Below are positions 36,933 to 49,303 of a DNA stretch of 64,000 nt, one piece after another. The notes beneath the pieces were generated by a model, which worked only from the letters and a program-made list of their open reading frames with translations, searched no databases and was not told the DNA's origin. The stretch is from Rutidosis leptorrhynchoides (taxonomy: Eukaryota > Streptophyta > Magnoliopsida > Asterales > Asteraceae), in contig NC_092340.1 of NCBI RefSeq assembly GCF_046630445.1, positions 38,812,501 to 38,876,500 of the forward strand. The letters are read 5' to 3'. A program made the translations under genes and the position numbers. How positions within the stretch are numbered: position 1 is the first letter of the stretch; every line of letters starts with the position of its first letter.

Positions 36933-36953
36933 TTAACGGGTAGGTAATACCCG
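36933..36953. other. PPT-like palindrome in A
   Basis: TTAACGGGTAGGTAATACCC plus G: same motif as at 23700, 44474 and 63205. The stretch 36955-37450 that follows is shared with B but I see no domain in it. Confidence 0.88.
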
Positions 36954-37451
36954 AGAGATATATATAAATTCACATTTAATATGTTACATTCTTCGAATCT
37001 GATTCAGCAATCACCAACTATACTCACTACTTTCACAACAATATACATTCTTTTATAAAAATCAAAACAACCATTCTCATCCAAATTTGATTACGTATTC
37101 TGATTTTGACAAATAAAAATCCAAGTCAAAATTTAACAGAAGACATCACTCTTAGATTCTTACATCTTTCAAAGCTATACTTTGACTTCAAAACTGTGCT
37201 AAAACATCATTTCTATTCATAGAACCCAGAAAAATATTTGTATCATTCAAAATCCTATAACATCATATGTATATTAACGTTTACAATCTGTGTTCAAACC
37301 CCTCGAAATTCCTGAAGACACTTCAAACAATGAACAACCGAGATAATGATACAACCACATGTTACCCACAGTCATGCACCTGAGAAACTCTCGAAACCAA
37401 AGTTATAGTTTAACACGTACTTGCGCCAGAACCTTTGGCATTTGTTAGCAA

Positions 37452-37650
37452 AAATAACTTTGCGATTCCTTTTCAAAGTAGCAAATTCTGTCACAGCTCC
37501 AACAAGTCAATCTCGATTTTTCATCCGGAGTAGCCTTATTATAATCCTGATATATACGATTACCCTTTTGTTACCGGAGAACCTTTTATATTCCACGACA
37601 TTATCAGCAGATGTACCAGCAACTTTGTTACCCTTTGGCGTAAGTCTCTC
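37452..37650 (-). pseudogene. Antisense gag-type zinc-knuckle fragment in A
   Basis: Minus strand: FSERLTPKGNKVAGTSADNV, VEYKRFSGNKR, then in another frame DEKSRLTCWSCDRICYFEKE. The knuckle reads CxxCxxxxYxxxx with the last Cys replaced by Ser. It is collinear with the fragments in NA1 and B and longer on its N-terminal side. Probably a piece of another element's gag taken up in reverse orientation. Confidence 0.5.
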
Positions 37651-38941
37651 CGAAAAATCATTATATGTACTTGTGATGACCCGGAAAATTTCAACTTATT
37701 TTGAACCAAATTCTCAATATGATTTAATGTTTCCGACACGATAAGCAAAGTCTGTAAAGTTGAATCTCAAAATTATTGAACTATTCAAATACCCTTCGAT
37801 TGTTCTCAACGATTCGTGAACAATTATATATAAATAGATACATATATACACTATAACTTGAAAACATAACAAAGTGTTAAGTAAATGATACTGTGCATTA
37901 AACTTATTGGTTTGATTATCTGATTGATATATTTAATTACGGAGTTAAAAGATTATGCCAAACGATTGAATTAAAAGATATTTATTGAGTCCCTTATGGA
38001 TTATGATATTATTACGGGTTTCTTGTGACAACCCGAAAATTTCCGAACAAATTTAAACTTTAATCTTTATATATTCCCGACACGATAAGCAAAGTTTGTT
38101 AAGTTGAATCTCAAAAATTTTAAACTGTGTTCATACATTCATTTAACCTCGACCAAATTCCAAAGATTCACGAACCATTATAGGAACGGATATGATTATA
38201 TATGTATATATGCATATATTATAACTTGAAAATATTAACAAAGTATTAAACGTATAATACTTTACACGAACGTATTTGTTTCAATATGTTTATCGACGAA
38301 ATTAAAAGATAATATCAAATGATTGAATTATTAGATACATTAAATTATGGCTACGAGTCCCTATTAGGAGGTCCACTTTGATTTAGGAAACTTTTCCCTT
38401 TTAACCATATTCGGAAAATGGTAAAGTGATTTTACAAATAAGAACAAAGTGTCAACTAATGAGAACTAGACAAGTGTTAGTAAAGATTCCTATTTGATTT
38501 TAAATTCATACCTTACAACATTTTCCTCGTGATGTAAATAAGATAACCATTATGACTATCATTTTAATGTTGGAATGTGGAATGTAAATAACTTAGACAT
38601 TGGGTATCGACATTTTACATTAAGGTAATTTCGTACGTTTATCTAACCTTTAGACTTTATATCACGTTGCACCAACAAACGTTAAAAACTTGAAACCTAT
38701 GAAAAGTATATTCAATCTTACTTCTCTAAAATGTTTTACGATATAACAATTTCTACTAATATAACCTTGTTAGTAAAATGATTCTTAAATATACTTAGTT
38801 TTAGAAAATAAAGTTTTCATATTTATTTAATATTGTTTCAAACGTACAAAAACAATTTTTAAAGAACTTTATTAGTGAAACGTTTTATAAGATAAATTGT
38901 TCATAAGTTTTAAAAAAACTTAATTAATGCTTTGTATCATA

Positions 38942-39011
<70 letters not shown>

Positions 39012-39133
39012 TCAAAAATGTAAAACATGATACGACATGATATTTTCTATTACTTAAACATTTTGAACTTTGAAATATAATTAGATAGATATTTCAATTA
39101 TATATAAGATGTACAAAATTATATTTTAAGTAA

Positions 39134-39184
<51 letters not shown>

Positions 39185-39599
39185 ACAAACGCGTTAATGT
39201 ATAAATTAAATATAAAATGTTTCAATATTATTAAATGTATTTTAATAAACAACGAGACTTTGATTTATAGAAGTAAATGACCACAACACTCGAATGATTT
39301 AGTTACACTTTGAGTGGGTAAATTTTTCATTAATCTGACTATTGTTATTTACAAAGGTACGAGTCACTAAAGGTAAAAGGCTAGTTTTCTAAACGTACGA
39401 AAATGCGTTCGAGAAACCGGAAAAGGCACATGAGTCGAGTGACAACGTCCATGTCATTTGTGTAAAAATTACATTTTATCATGAACGTAAATATAATATA
39501 ATATATAAGTAATTATATAAATTAAATAAATATATATTAAATAAAAATATAAACCGTCCGCAACACGTTTTTAGGCGAATTTGAGAGCATCAAAGGTAC

Positions 39600-39677
39600 C
39601 ATGCGATCGCATCGCTACCACTCTCATACACCATGCGATCGCATGGATGTGTTAGGTGGGTGAAATGTGTTTATAAG
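39600..39677 (+). promoter_or_regulatory. LTR promoter of B (5' copy): paired GCGATCGC palindromes and TATA box
   Basis: CATGCGATCGCAT at 39600, CCATGCGATCGCATGG at 39631-39646, TTTATAAG at 39670-39677. A (TTA)n tract follows about 55 bp further on, as in A and C. Confidence 0.7.
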
Positions 39678-39726
39678 TCGATCGAGTGCACACTGGTTCC
39701 ATTCATTCACATATTACTCCGTATGA

Positions 39727-39760
<34 letters not shown>

Positions 39761-40316
39761 AAATTTATATTATTATTATGGTTAGGAGTATTATCATTAT
39801 TATTATTAGTATTATACATAAAATACTACGATGAGGTCAGGGGCGAGTGATTTCAGAATGGTTTTTCGAATAGGATAAGGCTAAGGAAATTATGGGTTAT
39901 AGCTATGGAGGTGATGAGTATGGTTCATGGGTATGCTCGTAAGGTCAATTTAGTGTTTATCATCTCCATTGCGTCTACGTACCTTCCTGCAATATTGAAT
40001 CTCAATATTGACACGTGAGCACTCATAACTTAACTTTTATATATTATTAGTGTATCCCTGACTAGTGCTTGAGTATTTAGGATTATGCATGCTTGTACTT
40101 TTGATATTGCCGTTAGATAGGTTATGTTGAATCTTGAATTAGTTACATATGCGATTGAGATAAGGTATAAGATATGCATGTCGTTGGAAAGCTAGCGAAA
40201 AATTAAGAACTTTTCATTTAGATATCGAATGGTTTTAATGAACGAATTAGAAGTTATAGTCAATTAAAATTTGGTATTATTATTAAAAATGATTATTATT
40301 ATCATCATTCTAGTTT

Positions 40317-40460
<144 letters not shown>

Positions 40461-42421
40461 TATTATTATCATTATCCATAAAAAGTTTTATCATTAAAAA
40501 TTGTTATTTCATTATTATTACTATCGTTATTATCATTAAAGTTATAATTAGTATTATTATTATTATTATTATCATTAAAATAGTTATTAGTATTAATATT
40601 ATCATAATATTTATTATTATTAGTATTATTATAATTAAAACTAATATAAGTAACACTTAATTATTATGATTACTATTATTATCATTAAAATGAACGCGAT
40701 ATAAAAGACGATTAAAAACTATTAAATGAATCAATTAGAAAATAATGAGTATGAGTATCATGATGAAATTAAAATATTGTAAGATATGAATTTAGATCAT
40801 ATTATTATTCTTATTATTTTTATCATTACTATTATTATTAAAGGTATTGATAATATTAAAACTATCATTTTAACAAAAATTATCATTTTTAATAGAAATG
40901 TCATTTTATTATGAAATGTCATTATTATTATCATTTTAAATAAAATTATTATTTTAAAGTTAATATTAAAAAGTATCGTAAATATTAAAGTTATTATAAT
41001 TAGAATTATCATTTTATCATAATATTAATTTGAGTAAATATAAATATTGATATTTTTATTAATAGAATAATAATTATTATTATTACAAAATAATACAACT
41101 TTTACTTATTATTATTATCAATATTATTTTATCAAATAAATATGTAATACAAATAATATAATTACTTTAATAAAACATATCATAATATTTTTTTATGATA
41201 TTAAATGAACTTTATAAATTTTATTACTTAAGATATATAAAAGTATATTTTTATATAAACTTTTATTTATTAATAAATGAATTATATTATTTACTCTAAT
41301 AAATCTTTTAAAAATACTTAAAAATATAAAATGACGCTATTTAAACTATATTATAAATAATCATGTATAATTTTGGAAATCAGTTTGAGTCAAACTGACT
41401 TTTGTTGACTTTTGCATATTAGTCTCGAGCATTAGGATTGTGGTACACTATGACTTGACCTAATTTGTTAGAGAAATATTGACTAACACATATATATACA
41501 TAATTGATTTCGGTTCGTGAATCCGAGGCCAACCTTGCACTTGTTCAATGACGTTATATGTATTTTTACTACGAAATACAGTATGGTGAGTTTCATTTGC
41601 CTTTTTACCCTTTATATTTTTGGGCTGAGAATACATGAGCAATTTTTATAAATGTTTTACGAAATAGACACAAGTAATCGAAACTACATTATATGGTTGA
41701 ATAATCGAAGCTGAATATGCCCCTTTTTGCTTGGTAGCCTAAGAATTAGGGAACATCACTAATTTTGAGAATTAGTGCACGCCTAATTGACGCGAATCCT
41801 AAAGATAGATCTATTGGGCCTAACGAACCCCATCCAAAGTACCGGATGCTTTAGTACTTCAAATTCGTATTTATCATGTCCGAAGGATTTTCCGGAATGA
41901 TAGGGGATATTCTTATATGCATCTTGTTAATGTTGGTTACTAGGTGTTCAATCCATATGAATGATTTTTTTCTCTATGCATGGGACGTATATTTATGAGA
42001 AATGGAAATGAAATTCTTGTGGTCTATTAAAATGATGAAAATGAATGATTATGATAAACTATTGAACTCACCAACCTTTTGGTTGACACTTTAAAGCATC
42101 TTTATTCTCAGGTATAAAAGAAATCTTCCGCTGTGCATTTGCTTGTTTTAAAGATATTACTTGGAGTCTTTCATGTCATATTTCGAAGAACGTTGCATTC
42201 GAGTCATTGAGTTCATTAAAGATTACTATTAAGTCAATTTATAATTGGATAATGGATATCATGAAATGGTATGCATGCCTGTCAATTTTCGATGTAAAGA
42301 AAGTTTGTCTTTTAAAAACGAATACAATGTTTGTAAAATCTATCATATAGAGGTCAAATACCTCGCGATGTAATCACATATTGTGAATCGTTTATAATGT
42401 ATATGAATGGGTCCTTTCAGT

Positions 42422-42433
42422 TGGTATCAGAGC
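42422..42433 (+). other. Primer binding site of B
   Basis: TGGTATCAGAGC, exact, two bases after the LTR. The leader to 42934 holds (AT)n 42763-42862. Confidence 0.93.
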
Positions 42434-42758
42434 GGTGGTCTTAGTGAACCTGGTCTGCATTAGTGTGTCTAACTGATAAGTCGTTAGGATGCATTAGTGA
42501 GTCTGGACTTCGACCGTATCTGCATGTCAAAAGTTTTGCTTATCATTTCTAGTCGGAAATCATCTACTTATCATCCTTAGGAAATTATCTACTTATCATT
42601 ATTAGTCTAGACACATCTTGCTACATTAATTGCATGAGTAGTGTATAGAAAAAATTCATATCTTAGCGTATCTGCTAAATCATATCTTATCGTATCTATT
42701 ACTGTAAACTTTGCCTGACATATTCCGTAAATTCCTCCGTAATCTACGAAATCTTTTG

Positions 42759-42862
<104 letters not shown>

Positions 42863-42934
42863 TATATAATTAGAATACCATCCGATAGCCAGAAATCACT
42901 TCATATCGAAAAATCCTTTACTCGATCGTACGAA

Positions 42935-43483
42935 ATAGAATTCGTCATTAGTTCAAGTACCTCGGATTCCGAAATGGAATCCTACTCAAGCTCCGAAAGC
43001 AGTGTGACCGGAATGGATCAACCAATTAGCCATCATCTATTCTGGATAAATTGGGGATGGGTTCATAGCCTCCTCAATCATTGGAGACAAGAAGAAGGTG
43101 ATCATTTCCATCCACCACATTGCCCTCTTGACGAAGAACCTGAAACACTTACCGGCGAACCAATCCGAAACACCATTTTCTCTCTCATTTCCAGAGTATC
43201 TCGTCACGATTATATACTACCCCAAATTCTAGATTTTATTTATCCGCTAGTCCGAACCGACAATCACCCCGGTGTAATAGAAGAAGTCAACGAGCTTCGC
43301 GCTCGGGTAGTGGCTTTGGAGAATATGGTGCAGAGATTACAAACATCAGCAGCAGCACCAGCAACATAACCAGTACCACCATCATCAATGCCAACAGTAC
43401 CATTACCACCTCCAACCACAACCGCGTCGTAAACCTCAACTTCACAATCTGTCCCACGAGCATCAACGTCATACGCACCATAG
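42935..43483 (+). pseudogene. ORF1 of B: unknown element-encoded protein, start codon lost
   Basis: Frame of 182 codons matching A, but the start is ATA (42935) where A and NA1 have ATG. A later ATG at 42974 gives 131 codons to TAA 43367, after which the same frame continues (PVPPSSMPTVPLPPPTTT) past a second stop to TAG 43481. Core GEPIRNTIFSLISRVSRHDY, ILDFIYPLV, RTDNHPG; coiled coil EEVNELRARVVALENMVQRL; Ala-rich tail. It is the best preserved of the three central regions, open over 131 codons. Confidence 0.75.
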
Positions 43484-43490
43484 ATACCAA

Positions 43491-43874
43491 GGAGTACCAA
43501 CAACAATAACTGACGAAGTATTAATTCATAACTTCATTGGAGAAACATTCCGCAGCGATTATGTAATCTCTAAAGTCTTAGAGATTATCTAATCTAGCCC
43601 TAACTATAAATCAGTTAAGCGAACCAAAATGATAGAAAGAAGAGTAGAAACCCTGACAAAAATGGTGTGTGGTTAACCAGCTAAACTTGTTTTACCAACA
43701 GCATCATCAGTACCGTCAGCGTCACTAGCATCGTCAGTGCAGTCAGCATCAGAATCAACAACATCTATAACATCACAAACTCCGTCAGTTCAAGAATCAC
43801 TGTGGACATCATTACGAATCAATAACGCGTATATTGTATCAACGAGTTATGATGTATTAACTCATTCCATCTAA
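43491..43874 (+). pseudogene. ORF2 of B: second conserved reading frame
   Basis: GVPTTITDEVLIHNFIGETF, DYVISKVLEII, stop 43590, then KMIERRVETLTKMVCG, stop 43674, then a Ser/Ala/Thr-rich tail (SVPSASLASSVQSASESTTS) to TAA 43872. Same order as A at 35982, in a different frame from ORF1. Unknown function. Confidence 0.5.
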
Positions 43875-44183
43875 AGAAATTATATGTATATATAAATTTT
43901 GAGATCAAAATAAATCTTTCCGTACTAAAGCTATTATGTGTGAATCTTAACTACTCGGTTAATTCATATTATTAATATGCTATGATGTACATCCATCGTC
44001 AACAACTTCACTATCGTTAACCATAATCTCTATTTCAACTCAATGAATTCCGTTTCATAATAATCCAAGTGTATTATTCAATTACATGTTTGATTTTACA
44101 TTTTCGATATACTCGAGACTTTTTAAGAAACATCATTCGTACCTTGCGAAATTCACAAGAATTCCATGAACACCAACATCACG

Positions 44184-44310
44184 CAAAGTATTGATTCATA
44201 ATTTCAATATCATTGAAGAAATACTTATGTAATTTCTAAAGTTTTTGGGATTACTCAATTCTAGTTTCAACCATAAATCAAATGAGTTTAATTTAATATT
44301 AACTCATTAA
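44184..44310 (+). repeat. Second copy of the ORF2 block in B
   Basis: AAAGTATTGATTCATAA...TTTCATTGAAG-type sequence through AACTCATTAA, matching 43517-43620 and the pair in A. Confidence 0.65.
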
Positions 44311-44332
44311 ATCTATGTCACATCTAAAGAAA

Positions 44333-44337
<5 letters not shown>

Positions 44338-44417
<80 letters not shown>
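44338..44417. repeat. (AT)n microsatellite in B
   Basis: About 80 bp of AT repeat; A has only a short TATATATA at the same place. Confidence 0.97.
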
Positions 44418-44421
<4 letters not shown>

Positions 44422-44473
44422 TAAAGACTGTAATAAAATTGTTTTGTACAAAAATATTAATTGTGAATTTTTT

Positions 44474-44494
44474 TTAACGAGTAGGTAATACCCG
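44474..44494. other. PPT-like palindrome in B
   Basis: TTAACGAGTAGGTAATACCC plus G; one stem base is changed (CGAGTA) relative to A and NA1. Confidence 0.85.
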
Positions 44495-44934
44495 AGAGAT
44501 ATATAAATTCACAATTAATATGTTACATTCTTTGAATCTGATTCAACAATCATCAACTATACTCACTATTTTCTCAACGATACACATTCTTTCATAAATA
44601 TCAAAATAACCATACTCATTCAAATTCAATTATATATTCTGATTTTGAAATCGCAGAGTTCAATTCGAGATATAATCGGTATCATCCCTCTTAGATTCCT
44701 AAATCTTTCAAAGCTATACTTTAACTTCAAAATTGTGTTAGAACATCATATGTATATTAATGATTACAATCTGCGTTCAAACCCTTCGAAATTCCTGAAT
44801 ACACTTCAAATAATGAACAATCGAGATGATGATTCAACCACATGTTACCCACAGTTATGCACCTGAAAAACTCTCGAAACCAAAGTCGTAGTTTAACACG
44901 TATCAGTGTCAGACCCTTTGGCATTTATTAGCTA

Positions 44935-45150
44935 AAATTACTTTTCAATTTCTTTTCAATGTAGCCAGTTTTGTCACATCTCCAGCAAGTCAACTTCGAC
45001 TTTTCAGTCGAACTAGTCTTATTATAACCTCAATAGATACGTTGCCCTTTCGCCATCGTTACTGGGGAACCTTTTATATTCTACCACATTAGCAGTAAAG
45101 TTACCAACAACTTCATTACTCAATGGCTTAGGTCTCTCCGAAAAACCATT
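44935..45150 (-). pseudogene. Antisense gag-type zinc-knuckle fragment in B
   Basis: Minus strand: GFSERPKPLSNEVVG, ANVVEYKRFPSNDG, then YNKTSSTEKSKLTCWRCDKT, GYIEKKLKS. The CCHC pattern has Tyr for His and Leu for the last Cys. Collinear with the copies in A and NA1. Confidence 0.5.
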
Positions 45151-45367
45151 ATATTTGTTCGTTAAAACCCGACCGTATACTCACCCGCATCTTGTAACAA
45201 AAACCGACGTACCAATTACCAGGAATTAGCAATCAGTATTTTGAATTCTGTAGCTTTCTATGCCAACAGTTATATATATATATATATACATATAATGTCT
45301 GCCTCTAAGACTTACATACTGCGAATGTGAAGTCTCTGAAAAACACCCTGAACTGCGAACCAGTTCT

Positions 45368-45608
45368 CGAAATTCTGACGAAGCAGTAAAAACTATAAAC
45401 GATCTTAACAGTAAAAAGTTTAATGATAATGAATAGTGTGCTGGCAAAGCGCGGAAAAAGAGAAGTTTTGAAACTGGAAAATGAATTGAGCAAAGTATGA
45501 AGGAGGCTGTGGATAAATCACAAAGACTGAACCTGCCTTCAAAGAATCCAAATGATTCAGTGTCTTCTGAAGTCATTAACAAATATCTTGCTCCTGATCA
45601 TAAACCCA
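45368..45608 (+). pseudogene. PABP-like fragment (RRM3 end to RRM4 start) in B
   Basis: One frame through almost the whole piece: RNSDEAVKTINDLNSKKFND, NE, stop (TAG) where PABP has Trp, CAGKARKKRSFETGK, stop, IEQSMKEAVDKSQRLNLPSK, NPNDSVSSEVINKYLAP. This follows PABP 'ENADEAxKxVxxLNGKKFDDKEWxVGKAQKK... FEQxxKEAxDKxQGxNLYxKNxxDSVSDExLxxxFxP' residue by residue, and is the clearest of the three copies. The KKSER-like segment lost bases (KKRSF). It is not translatable as is, and whether the transcript or an antisense product has any role is unknown. Confidence 0.75.
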
Positions 45609-45853
45609 TGCGGACAATATTCTTTATCATCCTCTGATATTAGAAACCCTAAGAAATCATCATATCTTTCATTATAAATATCCTCCATATTTCTGAAGAT
45701 ATTTTCATAATTATTCTTATCTGAAATCATTTACCTCTTCGCGCTATCTGTATTACATCATAAAAGAAATTATTTTAGTTTCTAAATTCTAAAACATTCG
45801 AGTTTAAAATAGGAATATTTTTAAAGTAGTGTTGGGAGCTGAAGCATGAATTA

Positions 45854-45893
45854 GTATAATATAATGACACTTGATCAACGTGATTATATTACA
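45854..45893. repeat. Conserved hairpin in the B tail
   Basis: GTATAATATAATGAC ... TTGATCAA ... CGTGATTATATTAC; the loop is itself a palindrome (TTGATCAA). Confidence 0.85.
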
Positions 45894-47791
45894 GTAATTC
45901 ATGCTGAGTTTCTAAATGGAACGTGATGATTCACAGATCATAACGTCATCATGTGTCATGTTACACGACTTTTATATTCTCTTTAACCTCTAAAATATCA
46001 AGAAAATATTTCTTGATGATTTAAGTCTTTTCCGAGGTATTCTAGTAATTTGACAAGTCAAGATCGTGCCATTACAATTTCCTTCTTAGAACATTAACAA
46101 TGTTCATTCCAAAATTCATATCTACGAATTATGGATCATTATAAGTAGTACTTACTCGCAAGAAGAAGAAACGAAAGGACAAAACTCCGAAATAGAAATT
46201 GGGGTATAAATTGCAGCAAATAAAAGAGAGCATTAACTGTGGATGACAATGATTATAGAAGACGGAAGCAGAGACTTTGAAACATAAGGGAAGATATAAA
46301 GCTCAACGACAAACCAGAAATTATAAACCATATATATATCGATGCGTATGGCAATATAAAGACACGGGAGAACTAAAAACACTATAAAACCAAGTGTATA
46401 GTAGAAGTAAATAGATTCTTCTGGCGGTAGATGAAAAAGAAGAATGACCGATATGAAGGTTAGGAATATATCAAGAATCAGAACTGGATGGAGCATATTG
46501 ATGAATAATTTAAAATATAAGTTGAGGGAGAAAGAATAGAAGGTGTGAGTTGTAAGGAAACGAAGGAGGTGAACTTATAGGAAAATCTCCGACAGAGCAA
46601 TCAAAATGGATGATCACATTTAAAGCGGATCCTAATTTCCTTAATCAAATCTTGTTACTAAGATTTTCTCCAAATCTCTTAAACTTCGGAAATCAACCTG
46701 TCTATGTCAAAAGATATGACGAAACTTTACCTTTCTCATTTCAATCTTTTGGTAATAGATTCACTCACACTCTTCATAAAATCAAATGGTTTTATCCATA
46801 TTACTCAATGATGATAAAACCCTAATCTTCAGCTTATATGCGTCATGAAAACATACTTATTGTCAGCCATGACCATCCCAATAGGCACTGTGACAACCCA
46901 GAAATTTCTGAACAAATTTAAACTTTAATCTTTATATATTCCCGACACGATAAGCAAGTTTGTTAAGTTGAATCTCAAAAATTTTAAACTGTGTTCATAC
47001 ATTCATTTAACCTCGACCAAATTCCAAAGATTTACGATATGGAACGGATATGATTATATATGCATATATTATAACTTGAAAACGTTAACTAAGTATTAAA
47101 CATATAATACTTTACACGAACGTATTTGTTTCAATATATTTATCGATGAAATTAAAAGATAATATCAAATGATTGAATTATTAGATACATTGAATTATGG
47201 CTTCGAGTCCCTATTATGAGGTCCACTTTGATTTAGGAAACTTTTCCCTTTTAACCATATTCGGAAAATGGTAAAGTGATTTTACAAATGAGAACAAAGT
47301 GTCAACTAATGAGAACTAGACAAGTGTTAGTAAAGATTCCTATTTGATTTTAAATTCATACCTTACAACATTTTCCTCGTGATGTTAATAAGATAACCAT
47401 TATGACTATCATTTTAATGTTGAAATGTGGAATGTAAATAACTTAGACATTGGGTATCGACATTTTACATTAAGGTAATTTCGTACGTTTATCTAACCTT
47501 TAGACTTTATATCACGTTGCACCAACAAACGTTAAAAACTTGAAACCTATGAAAAGTATATTCAATCTTACTTCTCTAAAATGTTTTACGATATAACAAT
47601 TTCTACTAATATAACCTTGTTAGTAAAATGATTCTTAAATATACTTAGTTTTGGAAAATAAAGTTTTCATATTTATTTAATATTGTTTCAAATGTACAAA
47701 AACAATTTTTAAAGAACTTTATTAGTGAAACGTTTTATAAGATAAATTGTTCATAAGTTTTAAAAAAACCAATTAATGCTTTGTATCATAA

Positions 47792-47920
<129 letters not shown>

Positions 47921-48475
47921 TCAAAAACGTAAAACGTGATACGACATGATATTTTCTATTACTTAAACATTTTAAACTTTGAAATATAATTAGATAGATA
48001 TTTCAATTATATATAAGATGTACAAAATTATATTTTAAGTAAGAATATACATATATTTTACAAACGCGTTAATGTATAAATTAAATATAAAATGTTTCGA
48101 TATTATTAAATGTATTTTAATAAACAACGAGACTTTGATTTATAGAAGTAAATGACCACAACACTCGAATGATTTAGTTACACTTTGAGTGGGTAAATTT
48201 TTCATTAATCTGACTATTGTTATTTACAAAGGTACGAGTCACTAAAGGTAAAAGGCTAGTTTTCTAAACGTACGAAAATGCGTTCGAGAAACCGGAAAAG
48301 GCACATGAGTCGAGTGACAACGTCCATGTCATTTGTGTAAAAATTACATTTTATCATGAACGTAAATATAATATAATATATAAGTAATTATATAAATTAA
48401 ATAAATATATATTAAATAAAAATATAAAACCGTCCGCAACACGTTTTTAGGCGAATTTGAGAGCATCCAAGGTAC

Positions 48476-48553
48476 CATGCGATCACATGGCTACCACTCA
48501 CATACACCATGCGATCGCATGGATGTGTTAGGTGGGTGAAATGTGTTTATAAG
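48476..48553 (+). promoter_or_regulatory. LTR promoter of B (3' copy)
   Basis: CATGCGATCACATGG at 48476, CCATGCGATCGCATGG at 48507-48522, TTTATAAG at 48546-48553. Confidence 0.65.
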
Positions 48554-48615
48554 TCGATCGAGTGCACACTGGTTCCATTCATTCACATATTACTCCGTAT
48601 GATATTTATTATTTA

Positions 48616-48664
<49 letters not shown>

Positions 48665-49238
48665 AATTTATATTGTTATTATGGTTAGGAGTATTATCAT
48701 TATTATTATTAGTATTATACATAAAATACTACGACGAGGTCAGGGGTGAGTGATTTCAGAATGGTTTTTCGAATAGGATAAGGCTAAGGAAATTATGGGT
48801 TATAGCTATGAAGGTGATGGGTATGGTTCATGGGTATGCTCGTAAGGTCAATTTAGTGTTTATCATCTCCGTTACGTCTACGTACCTTCCTGCAATATTG
48901 AATCTCAATATTGATACGTGAGCACTCATAACTTAACTTTTATATATTATTAGTGTATCCCTGACTAGTGCTCGAGTATTTAGGATTATGAATGCTTGTA
49001 CTTTTGATATTGCCGTTAGATAGGTTATGTTGAATCTTGAATTAGTTACATATGCGATTGAGATAAGGTATAAGATATGCATGTCGTTGGAAAGCTAGCA
49101 AAAAATTAAGAACTTTTCATTTAGATATCGAATGGTTTCGATGAACGAATTAGAAGTTATAGTCAATTGAAATTTGATATTATTATTAAAAATGATTATT
49201 ATTATCGTCGTTATTATCACCGTTCTAGTTTTTATATA

Positions 49239-49303
<65 letters not shown>

